Source: Amyelois transitella
Taxonomy: Eukaryota; Arthropoda; Insecta; Lepidoptera; Pyralidae
Reading direction: 5' to 3'
NCBI RefSeq assembly: GCF_032362555.1
Contig: NC_083506.1
Span: 11,641,501 to 11,705,500, forward strand
DNA: 64,000 bases
Shown here piece after piece: positions 36,301 to 45,237 of the stretch. Numbering within the stretch: the first letter of the stretch is position 1; the number at the start of each line of letters is the position of its first letter. The notes beneath the pieces are model-generated. The model did not search any database and was not told the origin of the DNA. It saw nothing but the letters and a program-made list of their open reading frames with translations. The position numbers and the translations under genes were made by a program.

Positions 36301-39300
36301 CATTCACGCAGCTGAGTGTCCAACAACGCTAGGCTGTTCGTAGCCGCTGTCAGCGCGTCTTGCATGGATCCTATTTAAAAAAAAAAATATTCTAAACTTA
36401 ATTAACATAAATATGATATGTGCCGTATGGTTCGAAATAAAAAAAAGGATTAGGGCCACTCCATCTCTTTTCCATGGATATCGTTTAAAGGCGACTAAGG
36501 GATAGGCTTATAAACTTGGGATACCTACTTCTTAAAGGCGATGGGCTAACAACATGTTACTATTTGAATCTCAATTCTATTATATAGTCAAACAGCTGAA
36601 CGTCACCTGTCAGTCTTTCAAGACTTCTTGCTCTGTCTACCCCGCAAGGGATATAGACGTGATGTATGTGACGTATGTATGAACATTTTCGAAGACGCGT
36701 GTCAACATACATACATACATAAAATCACGCCTCACTTTCCCGGAGGGGTAGGCAGAGACTACCTCTTTCCAATGTTACGCGTGTCAACAACGCATTATTA
36801 TGACGTGAAACGGGACGGCGATATAGTCTTTCGTTATACAAAAATGGCGTCGAGTGTGACATTTAAAAATTTATCACGTTACATTGGTGCCGGGAACCAC
36901 ACCGTCATAAATAAACACATGTTTTTCTTTAAGGAGTAAAAGACCAATATTGGAACTAATGACTGAACCTAAAGGTTTGTTAAAGATCAATATTGGAACT
37001 AATGACTGAACCTAAAGGTTTGTTAAAGATCAATATTGGAACTGATGACTGAACCTAAAGGTTTGTAAAAGACCAATATTGAAACTAATGACTGAACCTA
37101 AAGGTTTGTTAAAGATCAATATTGGAACTGATGACTGACCTAATGGTTTGTTAAAGATCAATATTGGAACTAATGACTGAACCTAAAGGTTTGTTAAAGA
37201 TCAATATTGGAACTAATGACTGAACCTAAAGGTTTGTAAAAGACCAATATTGGAACTGACCTAAAGGTTTGCACTCATCGTCGAGGTCTTCCGTGGCCTC
37301 CCTCGCCGTGTCCGGGGAAGCCCCGGCCCAGAGATAGTGGCCGGAGTACGCTATATGCTCATTCAGGGCAGTTATCCAGCTCTGAAACACAATTGTCTTT
37401 TTTAATCTATACTTACTAATATTATAAAGCTGAAGAGTTTGTTTGTCTGTTTGTTTGAAAGCGCTAATCTCAGAAACTGCTGGTTTTAATTGAAAAATTC
37501 TTTTTGCGTTGAATAGACCATTTATAGAGGAAGGCTTAAGGCTATATAACATCACGCTGAAACTATTAGGAGCGAAGAAATAATGAAAAATGTGAAAAAA
37601 AAAACGGGGAAAATTATTCATACTTGAGGGCTTCAATGATGCCCAAAATAACTATTCCACCCCTGACCTGGATTCGAACTGCAAACGCAACTGTCTTCTG
37701 CCTACCCGACGTTTAGTTGTAGCAAGGTGATTTTTTAATATAGGAAAGTCTTTTGCAGTACCTACTTAAAAGAAATAGACTTTATGCGTTCATTATAGCT
37801 AGATGAAACATGAGCTACTTCTAGAAATTCCCATAAGAACAAGTATAGCGGCAATAAATCTATATCTGTGCCGTGCGGTTTCCGACTCAGAATAGAACCA
37901 ATCCAAATCTTTCCCATGGATGTCGCAAAAGCCGACTAAGGTATAGGCTTATAAACTTGGGATTCATCTTTTAGACTTGCGACCTATTTGAATCTCAATA
38001 CCATATTTGAGCTATGCAGCTGAAAGTGGCCATTTAGGCTTTATGAGACTGTTGGATCTATTTACCCCGTAAGGAATACAGACGTGATTTTATGCATATG
38101 TGAGGAACAGCCAATCTTTGGGAATCCCCGTCATTGAAACCGATCATAATCAAAGCAGGCGCAGTATCGAGCACGGTGGCGCCATCTAGGTAACTTCACG
38201 ACTTAATTGACGAAGTGGTTGTATTTTTGCCTCTAAACCACGGGTTCTGGGTTCGAACTGTGGGCAGGTCATGATCCAAAACGATCTTTTACTGATTGGC
38301 ATACTATAATTAGTTCTTACATGGTATAGTTGAGTTAGTGGCCCATAACCTAAATCTCGAACTTACTTTGGGGCTAGTTCATTTTGTGTACTTTTTTCTG
38401 TGCAAAACTTATAAAAAAAATAATATTTATCACTGACCTGTCTACAGCCCACCACATCGTTCTCCGTGTGAGGAACGGCCAGTCTATGAGAATCCCCGTC
38501 ACTGAAGCCGATAACGATCAATGCTGGTTCTGTATCGGGCGCGGTGACAGTGGCGCCATCTAGGTAACTTCACGATTTGTTTTGCCTAAGTGGTTACGTT
38601 TTATATCACTATATTACTGATCCTTGATACGTCTCACTGTCAGATCATGATGGAAAACGATCTTTTACTGATTGGCATACAAGTACTTACATGCTTTAGT
38701 TGAGTTAGTGATCCATAACCTAAATCTCGAACTTACTTTGAGGCCTGTTCAATCTCTGTATTTTTTTTCTGTGCAAAACTTATAAAAAAAAATATTTATC
38801 ACTGACCTGTCTACAAGCTACCACATCGTTCTCCGTGTGAGGAACGGCCAGTCTATGGGAATCCCCGTCACTGAAGGCGATCACGATCAACGCCGGCTCT
38901 GTGTCGGGCGCGGCGACAGTGGCGCCATCTAGGTAGCTGCGGGCGCGCCACCGTCCGCCCACGCGGGCGGCCTCCGCACGGGAACCGTAGTACAGAAGCA
39001 CCCCCCTTTGGAGGACTGCCTGGAATTAATTTTGTGGTTTGACTTTATAAAATTTGAAGTGACTGGCAGTATAGACAACTCAATTTGATGACACTTTCTC
39101 ATAGATAATTATTATTTTTTTAAAGAAATTTACAGTCATGGATACAAGTCTTTCAATGCCCCTCTTGAATTTTTATTTATTTATTACTATCTGTTGCCCA
39201 GAATTTTGTTATCTGTAAAAGTTCATATAAAAGCTGCCCCTTAGGAGGGTAGGGATGAAGAAATTTTTGTAAACCAGTTTTTAAGTTGGACCTAACTAAT

Positions 39301-42300
39301 AGCAATAGTTTTCGCATGATACGAGTAAACGTACAGTCAGACAGAAATTATAAAAATCACATTTTTGGCTTTCAAATTCAGACATCGGTCAGTTACTATT
39401 TTATCATACGTATAGACAGATATAGATTAATATAAACTTAAACGTAAAATGTACAATAGGTGGACTTAATGCCATAAAGAATTATAAGTCGAACCTTTAA
39501 CATTTCATTTGTAATGTAACAATTGACCACGCATCATATAATTTAGTTGTGAATACTTCCCACCTTAGACTTAATAACTATTGTCTCATGCAACAAACAC
39601 ATTATAAATAACTCACCCAAACAGGTCTCCATCCCAAAAAGCGGGACCTCTTCAGCAGTGGTCCTTCGAACCTCGAAGCGGTCCTCTGCAACCTTTGTAC
39701 GGGCCTAACGCTCAACACTTCACGCATCTCGTTGTCTTTCGCTAAATCTATTGCGAACTGGCCTAGAAAAGAAACATGTTTTGACATGTGACTGTGCTAC
39801 TTCGAAGAAAAAACTATTTATTTACATAGAGAGAGAGACACAGCCGTACTTATGGCTTGGAGAATGTGAGAAAGTTTGATAGAGCAATCATAGTGTTAAG
39901 TTTATATTCATTCAAATGGTGTAATCGATTGTAACCTATTTTGTATATGTTCATACATACATAATACATATAGTCACGCCTATATCCCTTGCGGGGTAGA
40001 CAGAGCCAACAGTTTTGAAGAGACTAATAGGCAATGATCAGTTGTTTGGGTGTATGATAGAAGTGAGATTTAAATAGTGACAGGTTGCTAGCCCATCGCC
40101 CAAAAAGAACCCCAAGTTTGTTAGCCTATCCCTTAGTCGCCTTTTACGACATCCATGGGAAAGAGATGGAGTGGTCCTTCCTATTTATTTTTGTACTGGT
40201 GCCGGGAACCACACGGCACTAGTAGTAAGATCTTAGATACCTACTTTTTATAATATTATTAGTTACCGTCGCCGCTCACCGTTATTGTTTTTCAGTGTAG
40301 TGTCCACCCCGTTCTGCAGTAACAACACCGCTAGTCTTGCGTGACCCCTGTAAGCGGCGCAGTGCAGACATGTGTTGCCCTGTGCGTCCGCGCAGTTTAT
40401 GTTCGGCGGGTTGGGACTGCTTAGCTGTAATAACAGTTAAAAATTAATAAAGCCCCAATAAATACATACATACAACCGCCGAGCTTGTATGAAGAGAGTT
40501 ATGAATGTGGATGAAGCGAAGGAAGTATGCAGAGATCGTGGCAAGTGGAAAGAGGTAGTCTCTGCCTACCCCTCCGGGAAAGAGGCGTGATTTTATATAT
40601 GTATGTATACATACATACATACATATGGTCACGTCTAAATCCCTTGCGGGGTAGACAGAGCCAACAGTCTTGAAAAGACTGAATGGCCACCTTCAGCTAT
40701 TTGGCTTAATGATAGTATTGAGATTCAAATAGTGACAGGTTGCTAGCCCATCGCCTAAGAGAAGAATCCCAAGTTTATTAGCCCATCCCTTAGTCGCCTT
40801 TTACAACGTCCATGAGAACGAGATGGATTGGTCCTATTCTATTTTTTATTGGTGCCGGGAACCACACACACACAATAAACACATGATATCAAAATAATGG
40901 ATTAATTGAATAGATTAATTTTAATGAAATCTAACATTAAAAAATCCACTTAAAGACACACTTTCTTGATTTGGATAAACAAATTAGTCTATTTTACTTT
41001 TAGGGATAACAAAAACAGTTGAGCAAATCTAAAATTCAATTCTCAAATTTGTAACAAGACCATTATCATTTTTATTAAGACTTACCAACTCCTGTATTTC
41101 GTCAACCTTCCCCTCCTTGGCAGCAGTCAACAATCTCCTCTCCCTCTCTTGTCGTTCCACTCTCTGTGCCGCTTCCAGCAATCTTTGCACATCTCTTGTC
41201 TTGCACACGTCACCAGCTGTCTTCCCTTCTCCGTTCATTATGTTCACGTCCGCATTGTTTTTGAGAAGTAGGATCACTAACTCCTGCAATTAATTTTACT
41301 ATATGTTATTAGGGGATAGGTTTATGAACTTGGGATTCCTCTGGTAACCAATGGGCTGTAACCTTTCACTATTTGGATCTCAATTCCAACTTATAGCCAT
41401 ACAGCTTTTCAAGACTGTTGACTTTGTCTACCCCATAGGGAATATGGACGTGACTATACGTATACATATTATCAACAGACAAGCTTATGAATGTAGATGA
41501 AGTGAAAGAAGTATGCAGAGATCGTGGCAAATAGTAAGATGTAGTCTCTGTCTACTCCCACACCTGGACGGAAAAGAGGCATCATTTTAGGGATGAATCA
41601 TCAGCGGGGTTAGCATGCACGCGCGCAACGCTACTGACGCTCGATAAACTATCGCTGTTTCGTTTTTTATAATGACGTGAAATGGGACAGCGATAGTTTA
41701 TCGCGCGATTAAACAAAGTCGCGGGTGCCATGCGCCCGCAGACCGCAAAAAAAATTATTGATTGATAATTGAAAGGAAACATCCATTAAGTTATCACTAA
41801 AAAGGTCAAGGGTCGCTATACAATGTACATACATTGTATCAGCTGCCCACAATACACATAAAATATAATTCTCTGAAACACTGGCAATGTTATCAATGCT
41901 GTCCTTTATATTTGCTTTTTAAAAAGAGGTTTTTATACTGCAGGAATGAACATTGAATGCCCACATGATTCGAGACTACTTAGAGAAATAGAGCAAAACA
42001 GTCACAGAGTGGTACCACAAAGAAAGAAAACGCAGCAAAGTAGTTGGGAAGATGACATAAAGCTCATATCGGGGGCTCTGGAGTGGCACGAGACAGAATC
42101 AAGTGTTACTGTTTAAAGGAGGCCTACACCACAAGGCACTCTGAATTGCGAGACATACTGTAACACCAACCTATTGTTTAACCTCTGTTCCTCTGGGAAC
42201 ATCAGGAAATCCTCTTGTGGTACTCACACTACCTTGAGAACCTACAATAACTGACAAGTTCCAGGTATCTAGGCCCATTAGTTACAGCTGTACATTATCT

Positions 42301-43496
42301 GTCAGTCAGTCAGTAACTCGGTAAAGCAATAATTTTTATATACTTATTCATTGATTACCTCATTCCCAACAAAAGATGCTTTATGCAACGCTGTGTCGCC
42401 AGTGTCATTGACCTCGTCTATATTCGCTCCGGCCTCCAAGAGCGCCTCTACAACATCCACATGACCAAAGTATGAAGCTAGATGCAGAGGAGTCCATCCT
42501 AAGTTGCTTTTTGATTTGCCTGAAAAATATTAGTTTTTGATTTTTTTTTAAGTTGATTTAAAGAACAAAAAGGATAAAAAAAACATATTGCATGCCAGCA
42601 CTTCTCTTTCTGTGTACATTGTAGAAGTCAATTAGGAGGAAGTTGAGATGCTTCTTTCAGGTGATGGTCTAGCAACCTGTCACTATTTGAATCTCAATTC
42701 AGTCATTATAAGTTAATTATGTGGGGATTATAGCTTTTTCAGGAGTAGTATTGAAGGTACATACATTTGAAAGAGAATGAGTCATAATTCGGGGCCTCTC
42801 TTTTTTATTTCAAGTTTTATTTTATTTTTGGAAGCCCTTATAACTTCTTACTATTTTTTTATCAATACTGGATTATGCATTTGTCTTCCACCTGATGGTA
42901 AGTGACGGTGAAAACAAAGACTTTTTTTGTTAAGGTAGCCTATCTATTTTCCTTTTATTTTGTACAACAGTCAAAACAACTGATTAAATAACTATTCCAA
43001 ATATGTTGGTTAGTTTTATTCTGTAGTTACTAACATGTGAAAATGAAATTCTAGGTCAAACATTGTTAGCATCTGTTAAAGAATGCTGCTAAATTAATTG
43101 AACTTTTTAGCAATTAATATATAAGATTTCAAAGGTAACTAATTATAAAACAAAAAAGATTTTCAAGTCATACACTAACTTGTAGAATTAACAATTGTTA
43201 ATAAAATTATTTCTTTCTTTCTTCCAAAGTATGTCCAGATAAGCATCAAGGTGAAATATTTTTGTATACTTTCGTCACAGTCTTATTACTGCAGAGAATC
43301 ATCAGACCACGTAATAATTTTTAATGCCTAACTTTTAGCAGTTGAACTTACCCTTGCAATTTATATCCAATGTCAACCTCCCTTGAGCCTTGGCTTCTAG
43401 AAGGGCTTTCACAACCGAAAGTTCCCCGTGCCTTGAAGAATACAGCAAGGAGTCCTGTGCCTCCAAGGCAGGGCTGTCTGAATCTTCCCGAGACAT
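27376..43496 (-). CDS. OSBP-related protein 1, long form, N-terminal 612 codons (3' part off window)
   Basis: Thirteen exons with consistent phases: 43496-43352, 42519-42359, 41283-41086, 40424-40280, 39762-39617, 39019-38807, 37381-37261, 36370-36231, 31142-31032, 30094-30002, 29373-29310, 28764-28645, 27556-27376. Exons 1-5 encode ankyrin repeats (LTLDINCKGKSKSNLGWTPL, NTCLHCAAYRGH) in the order of vertebrate OSBPL1A. Exons 5-7 encode a PH domain (FEGPLLKRSRFLGWRPVW, then AVLQRGVLLYYG, then SWITALNEHIAYS). Exons 8-10 are helical. Exon 11 has ENFFDVYN, an FFAT-like motif for binding ER VAP proteins. ORP1L is known to act at late endosome/ER contacts in sterol sensing and transport. The ORD domain is absent from the window. 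Exon 13 ends AACCTCAG|GTAATG in phase 2, so the gene must continue leftwards. Introns hold a complete LINE and many SINEs. Confidence 0.9.
27982..28225 (+). repeat. tRNA-derived SINE, full length
   Basis: The head has a pol III A box (GTGCAGCGGTAGTG) and a B box (GGTTCGAATCTC). It is followed by CATTCTCTAATTAGCCTGGG and the ACTCAATCTGTGTAATCTGT tail. Confidence 0.85.
28230..28470 (+). repeat. RTE-tailed SINE
   Basis: Starts GTGCCGTGTAGTTCTGGCAC and ends AATAGACGTGATTGTATACG. Its 3' end is part of the tandem duplication at 28380-28692. Confidence 0.75.
28380..28692 (-). repeat. 156-bp tandem duplication spanning ORP1 exon 12 donor
   Basis: Two copies of a unit joining SINE 3' sequence to the last ~50 exon 12 bases and the donor. 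The true donor follows 28645 and the copy's equivalent base is 28489. The copy keeps GAAATG|GTAACT but lacks the upstream part of the exon. Confidence 0.75.
28985..29265. repeat. Two partial RTE-tailed SINEs
   Basis: A 5' piece in minus orientation at about 29000-29060 (ATTGGTGCCGGGAACCACAC) and a plus-oriented piece at about 29155-29260 (GTACCCGGCACCAATATAAA). Confidence 0.6.
29790..29968 (-). mobile_element. Non-autonomous Helitron remnant
   Basis: On the minus strand it ends GACGAAGTTGCGAGCAACAG followed by CTAA, a CTRR-type Helitron terminus. The 5' part reads TATATAAAGCGAAAGTTTG. No coding capacity. Confidence 0.6.
30225..30375 (+). repeat. RTE-tailed SINE, 5'-truncated
   Basis: TTGGGATTCTTTTTTAGGCG through GAAATAGACGTGTTATATGT. 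Confidence 0.7.
30373..30764 (-). mobile_element. Non-autonomous Helitron (LEP1-like) with internal duplication
   Basis: The 3' end on minus is GACGAAGTTGCGGGCACTGC followed by CTAG. The ACAAACAAACAAACAAAC tract marks the 5' end. The block GCCTAAAGC..TTCCTCGATAAATGG occurs twice (30508 and 30649), so about 140 bp of the 5' part is duplicated. Confidence 0.7.
30765..31024 (+). repeat. RTE-tailed SINE, full length
   Basis: GCCGTGTGGTTCCCGGCACA to GTGACTATATGTATGTATGT, ending 8 bases from ORP1 exon 9. Confidence 0.85.
31160..31417 (-). repeat. tRNA-derived SINE, full length
   Basis: Minus-oriented. The B box (GGGATTCGAACCC on plus) and A-box region lie at 31350-31410, and the tail is AATAAATAAATATAAACGGG. 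Confidence 0.85.
31430..32260. other. ORP1 intron sequence, unassigned
   Basis: Contains an inverted pair around 31856-31893 (TGGATTGTCTTTAAAG/GAAGACAATCCAGA). No gene is supported. The short minus ORF at 31653-31901 lacks family features. Confidence 0.4.
32262..35670 (-). mobile_element. Full-length RTE-type non-LTR retrotransposon
   Basis: The element runs on the minus strand from CCGTGTGGTTCCCGGCACCA (near 35665) to the end of its ORF at 32266, with almost no 3' UTR, as is typical of the RTE clade. About 300 bases of 5' leader precede the ATG. An ATGT repeat flanks the 5' side. It lies in the same orientation as ORP1, inside the 5.1-kb intron between exons 8 and 9. A clear target-site duplication was not found. 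Confidence 0.85.
32266..35367 (-). CDS. LINE endonuclease-reverse transcriptase, 1033 codons, intact
   Basis: A single uninterrupted ORF. The N-terminal 280 residues form an APE-type endonuclease: TMNVRGG, the catalytic-Glu motif NETKRKG, YAPWD, GDFNGWVG and SDHLLV. The central reverse transcriptase shows LYKGKGSQLDCKNYRGISLL, AGFRKGMGCTDQ, DLEKAYDR (motif A), GVRQGCVASPWLFNLFMD (motif B) and LLYADDQV (motif C). The C-terminal part has the VYLGSKFTSDG block and WFGHVERMNESRL, which are common to RTE-like elements. The enzyme nicks target DNA and copies its own RNA by target-primed reverse transcription. All catalytic motifs are present, so the copy may be active or very recent. Many plus-strand ORFs opposite it are shadows. 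Confidence 0.92.
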   Translation of the reverse strand: MNLKKHINGGDGVRTPSRLVPGGSGMRSAESRFATMNVRGGMKDKIEEVCQMMDERRLDVLCVNETKRKGCDATQHGPYTAYWSGISSTSRGCQGVGLILSARMAECVNEYECVSPRLLWIRLKVGITRIFVLGVYAPWDVGSRGTTSGKSENEEFWNSVREVLKVTKPNEKIIMLGDFNGWVGVKRDGYEKVLGAFGDEKVNDNGRSVLEICLEWDLFVSNSMFQHKEIHTYTRVEGILKSMIDFVIVDERLKNKVLDTRAYRGAGIDSDHLLVISRIRGIFNRWRHRVREQTSALERVKVENLQDMDVGKKYINRLKDEFEDLEEMSDIEDGWKEFKERIVKVAVEVCGVSRRRKGKNHKNAWMSKDVQELVRLKKKAWLDLLAAKANLRMQEVIDENVNEARKEYKKMKDLVKKAVIRKKEEYKEDFDKRLLEDFQSNLKVFWKSVRSARGNTITKELTRIRCQDGSVVKGEECVLKIWKDYFESLFEKKEGNKKDFCYSEEKENEMEGEIEMFEIVEALKSMKAGKAAGCDRVSVEMLKAGKGVVASQLYCLFNLCWRSGRVPKDWCKAVIVPLYKGKGSQLDCKNYRGISLLSVVGKLYAKVLINRVRNETDDKIWDAQAGFRKGMGCTDQVFSLRCIAEKFLAKSQKVYCTFVDLEKAYDRVERNELWSALSLHGVSSLLIRALKSLYEDSSACVRINGAHTEWFKIEKGVRQGCVASPWLFNLFMDSCLTDLKESKSGLRMNELLVKCLLYADDQVILASSAEELQEMVNCMHEALKEKGMKVNVSKTKTLVFEMEKEMTACNILIGGEKVEQVKEFVYLGSKFTSDGKYDSDIERRVNAGNMVNGALHAFMSSQKLSKKARLAVHRGVLVPTLMYGSESWVWQKKHESRINAVEMRALRSMMGVKLSDRIRNSVIRECCDVKEDVVTGIEKGMLRWFGHVERMNESRLTKQIYKESVEGKVGVGRPRRTYLDQIKDVLVKGQVKSTRNRRACMKRVMNVDEAKEVCRDRGKWKEVVSAYPSGKEA
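35715..35930. other. ORP1 intron sequence, unassigned
   Basis: No feature recognised. Confidence 0.4.
35935..36120 (-). repeat. About 200-bp dispersed repeat, copy 2
   Basis: Reverse-oriented match to 3880-4075: ATTGGATACAAGGTATCATT, GCGCATGTGTAGAAATAGCG and ACTACACTGCAGCATTTTCA. Confidence 0.6.
36415..36682 (+). repeat. RTE-tailed SINE
   Basis: Starts GTGCCGTATGGTTCGAAATA and ends AGACGTGATGTATGTGACGT. Confidence 0.75.
36705..36775 (-). mobile_element. RTE-type LINE 3' end, strongly truncated
   Basis: CATACATACATACATAAAAT followed by TTTCCCGGAGGGGTAGGCAG. Only about 60 bases of the LINE terminus remain. Confidence 0.7.
36940..37262 (-). repeat. 43-bp minisatellite derived from the ORP1 exon 7 donor
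   Basis: About seven to eight units (AAAGATCAATATTGGAACTA with TGACTGAACCTAAAGGTTTG) abut exon 7 directly. On the gene strand each unit contains AAACCTTTAG|GTTCAG, which matches the exon 7 end CAAACCTTTAG|GTCAGTTCC. The repeat therefore multiplies the splice-donor neighbourhood. Confidence 0.85.
37406..37665 (+). mobile_element. LEP1-like Helitron, 3' end missing
   Basis: 5' TCTATACTTACTAATATTAT and GTTTGTTTGTCTGTTTG. The 3' part stops at AATAACTATTCCACC without the CTAG terminus. Confidence 0.65.
37865..38100 (+). repeat. RTE-tailed SINE, diverged
   Basis: GTGCCGTGCGGTTTCCGACT to CAGACGTGATTTTATGCATA. It abuts the outermost PH-exon copy. Confidence 0.7.
38101..38806 (-). repeat. Two partial tandem copies of ORP1 exon 6 (PH domain) with SINE relics
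   Basis: Exon-like pieces at 38438-38566 and 38101-38195 repeat the 3' half of exon 6 (GATGGCGCCACTG to the donor) at a spacing of 369 bases. The nearer copy is still open (GFSDGDSHRLAVPHTENDVV) with donor CAG|GTCAGT. The further copy lacks a donor. Worn tRNA-SINE bodies separate them (38205-38400 and 38590-38790). Confidence 0.8.
39420..39500 (-). repeat. LINE 3'-end remnant
   Basis: TAAACGTAAAATGTACAATA and GGTGGACTTAATGCCATAAA match the remnant at 850-1000. Confidence 0.45.
39950..40222 (-). repeat. RTE-tailed SINE, full length
   Basis: ATACATACATAATACATATA to GGTGCCGGGAACCACACGGC. Confidence 0.85.
40470..40608 (+). mobile_element. RTE-type LINE 3' end, 5'-truncated
   Basis: ACCGCCGAGCTTGTATGAAG through GAGGCGTGATTTTATATATG. 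It covers the last ~40 codons of the LINE ORF plus tail and is joined tail to tail with the SINE at 40605-40870. Confidence 0.8.
40605..40872 (-). repeat. RTE-tailed SINE, full length
   Basis: ATACATACATACATACATAT to ATTGGTGCCGGGAACCACAC. Confidence 0.85.
41310..41470 (+). repeat. RTE-tailed SINE, 5'-truncated
   Basis: AGGGGATAGGTTTATGAACT to ATGGACGTGACTATACGTAT. Confidence 0.65.
41480..41590 (+). mobile_element. RTE-type LINE 3' fragment, diverged
   Basis: AGCTTATGAATGTAGATGAA through AAGAGGCATCATTTTAGGGA. Confidence 0.65.
41940..42290 (+). pseudogene. Relic of a non-LTR reverse transcriptase C-terminus
   Basis: SWEDDIKLISGALEWHE, interrupted by a stop, resembles the WEDDI..W..A.R block near the end of other LINE polyproteins. 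The reading frame is broken and no other domain is visible. Confidence 0.4.
42540..43345. other. ORP1 intron 1, mostly unassigned
   Basis: Contains an RTE-tailed SINE scrap at 42655-42745 (GGTGATGGTCTAGCAACCTG). Nothing else is recognised. Confidence 0.45.
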
Positions 43497-43880
43497 TGTG
43501 ATATTGCGAAGTTTATTTATTCTCTGTTTGGGCGTCGCCGATTACTTGGGTTGGATATTTAATATCACTTGTCGTATTAAATTAATTCTGCTTGGTCGAC
43601 TGCGCGATGAACCGGTTCATCGTTCATTTATTTTATATACATCGCTTGCCGATTAATACAGTCTAATGTCAGTGTAAAAAGCAAATTTATAGCAAAACAA
43701 AATCTTGTGCTGTCAAAAGTTCAAAACTGTCAAGCAAGTAGTGTGTGTAGCTATAGTGGTGTGGTGATAGCTCTATCGATAGCTTGAGGAAAAACAGTGT
43801 TGATGGTAAACATATATATGTGTCTGCATTTATATTCTACCTTTTTTTAAATTATACTTTTAAAACATTCAAAATAGATC

Positions 43881-44863
43881 TGTGGCGACATCTCTACGCC
43901 ACTCGCCACAAACATCAAATCAAACAACTACTGTCAATCATCGCGAAGAAAATGACGCGCTCAACCAATAGCAGCGAAGAATCTAAGACGCGATTTCGGC
44001 GATTTCACGGATTGGAGCTATATATACAACCTCCGACACAACACCGTCGGAGCCGCGGTTCCCCAGGCATAACACCTAGCCTGGCGGAAGATCTTCCCTT
44101 TGGTGGCGGTCGAGCCGAATCATCGCTCCCGCTACATTGGTGACCCCGACGTGATTGGAAGCAACCTTCTTCATCAACTCCAATCCGTACCATCATCACT
44201 CCTCTCACTCTGCAAGCAGTCTCACAGCAAGCCAGCAACTGGGTATCGCAGCAGGTCCATCGCAGCCGACTCACCGAGCTTCCTGGTCCTGTCTCCACCC
44301 GCACTCACTCTCTTCGACTTCAGCGACCAACGTATCTACCGCAGCCCACACCTGGATCTCTTCGACGGCCGCTCTACTCTCCAGCGTGGCAGCTCTGCAC
44401 GATATCTACCGGCGCCAACAAGTCGACTTCGCTCTCTACTGTCTCGACTCACCGCAGACTACGAGCAACGCTACGGCTCACTCCTGACTCACTAGGACTT
44501 CGAGCAACTTCCGACTCACTGGAAGACAACTGGCACTTGCAAGCTACCGAAGCACAGATTGCACAGCAAGATCAAGACTTCAGACCTCCGGTCTTGGGGG
44601 GGAGTACTGTGGCGACATCTCTACGCCACTCGCCACAAACATCAAATCAAACAACTACTGTCAATCATCGCGAAGAAAATGACGCGCTCAACCAATAGCA
44701 GCGAAGAATCTAAGACGCGATTTCAGCGATTTCACGGATTGGAGCTATATATACAACCTCCGACACAACACCGTCGGAGCCGCGGTTCCCCAGGCATAAC
44801 ACCTAGCCTGGCGGAAGATCTTCCCTTTGGTGGCGGTCGAGCCGAATCATCGCTCCCGCTACA
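43881..44863 (+). mobile_element. Complete TRIM-like LTR retroelement with 4-bp target duplication
   Basis: Two 256-bp LTRs (43881-44136 and 44608-44863) begin TGTGGCGACATC and end CTCCCGCTACA. I find one difference between them (TTTCGGCG versus TTTCAGCG). GATC flanks both sides (43877-43880 and 44864-44867). A TTGGTGACCCCGACGTGATT primer-site candidate follows the left LTR. A polypurine tract, GGGGGGGAGTAC, precedes the right LTR. The LTR has a TATATATA box near 44020. The 471-bp interior has no gag or pol, so the element depends on an autonomous partner, likely Ty3/gypsy-like given the 4-bp duplication. Orientation is set by the primer site and purine tract. Confidence 0.9.
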
Positions 44864-44979
44864 GATCTTTATTTATTGCAATACAATATACAAACCTTAT
44901 TAGAGGTATGAAACTCTGTCCATTGTAAATAAGCAGAATTTTGAACATTTGAAAACAAAGTCTGGTTCATTCATTCATT

Positions 44980-45237
44980 CATACATATAATCATATCCCT
45001 TGCGGCTTAGACAGAGCCAACAGTCTTGAAAGACTGACAAGCCACGTTCAGCTGTTAGTCTTAATGATTGAATTGAGATTTAAGTAGTGACAGGTTGTTG
45101 GCCCATTCCCCTATAGGAAGAGTCCCAAGTTGTAAGCCTATTCCTTAGTCACCTTGTTCGACATCCACGGGAAAGAGATGGAGTGTTCCTATTATTTTTT
45201 AAGTTGGTGCTGGGAACCACAAGGTCTGGTAACGAAG
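44980..45237 (-). repeat. RTE-tailed SINE
   Basis: TCATACATATAATCATATCC to TTGGTGCTGGGAACCACAAG. Moderately diverged. Confidence 0.75.

Noticed and set aside
36940-37262. Possible CRISPR array
   Set aside because: The 43-bp units are contiguous with no unique spacers, and they derive from an exon border in a eukaryotic gene.
44005-44495. ORFs of 99-131 codons inside the TRIM-like element
   Set aside because: Overlapping frames on both strands with no gag motifs. The interior is too short for a protein-coding retroelement.
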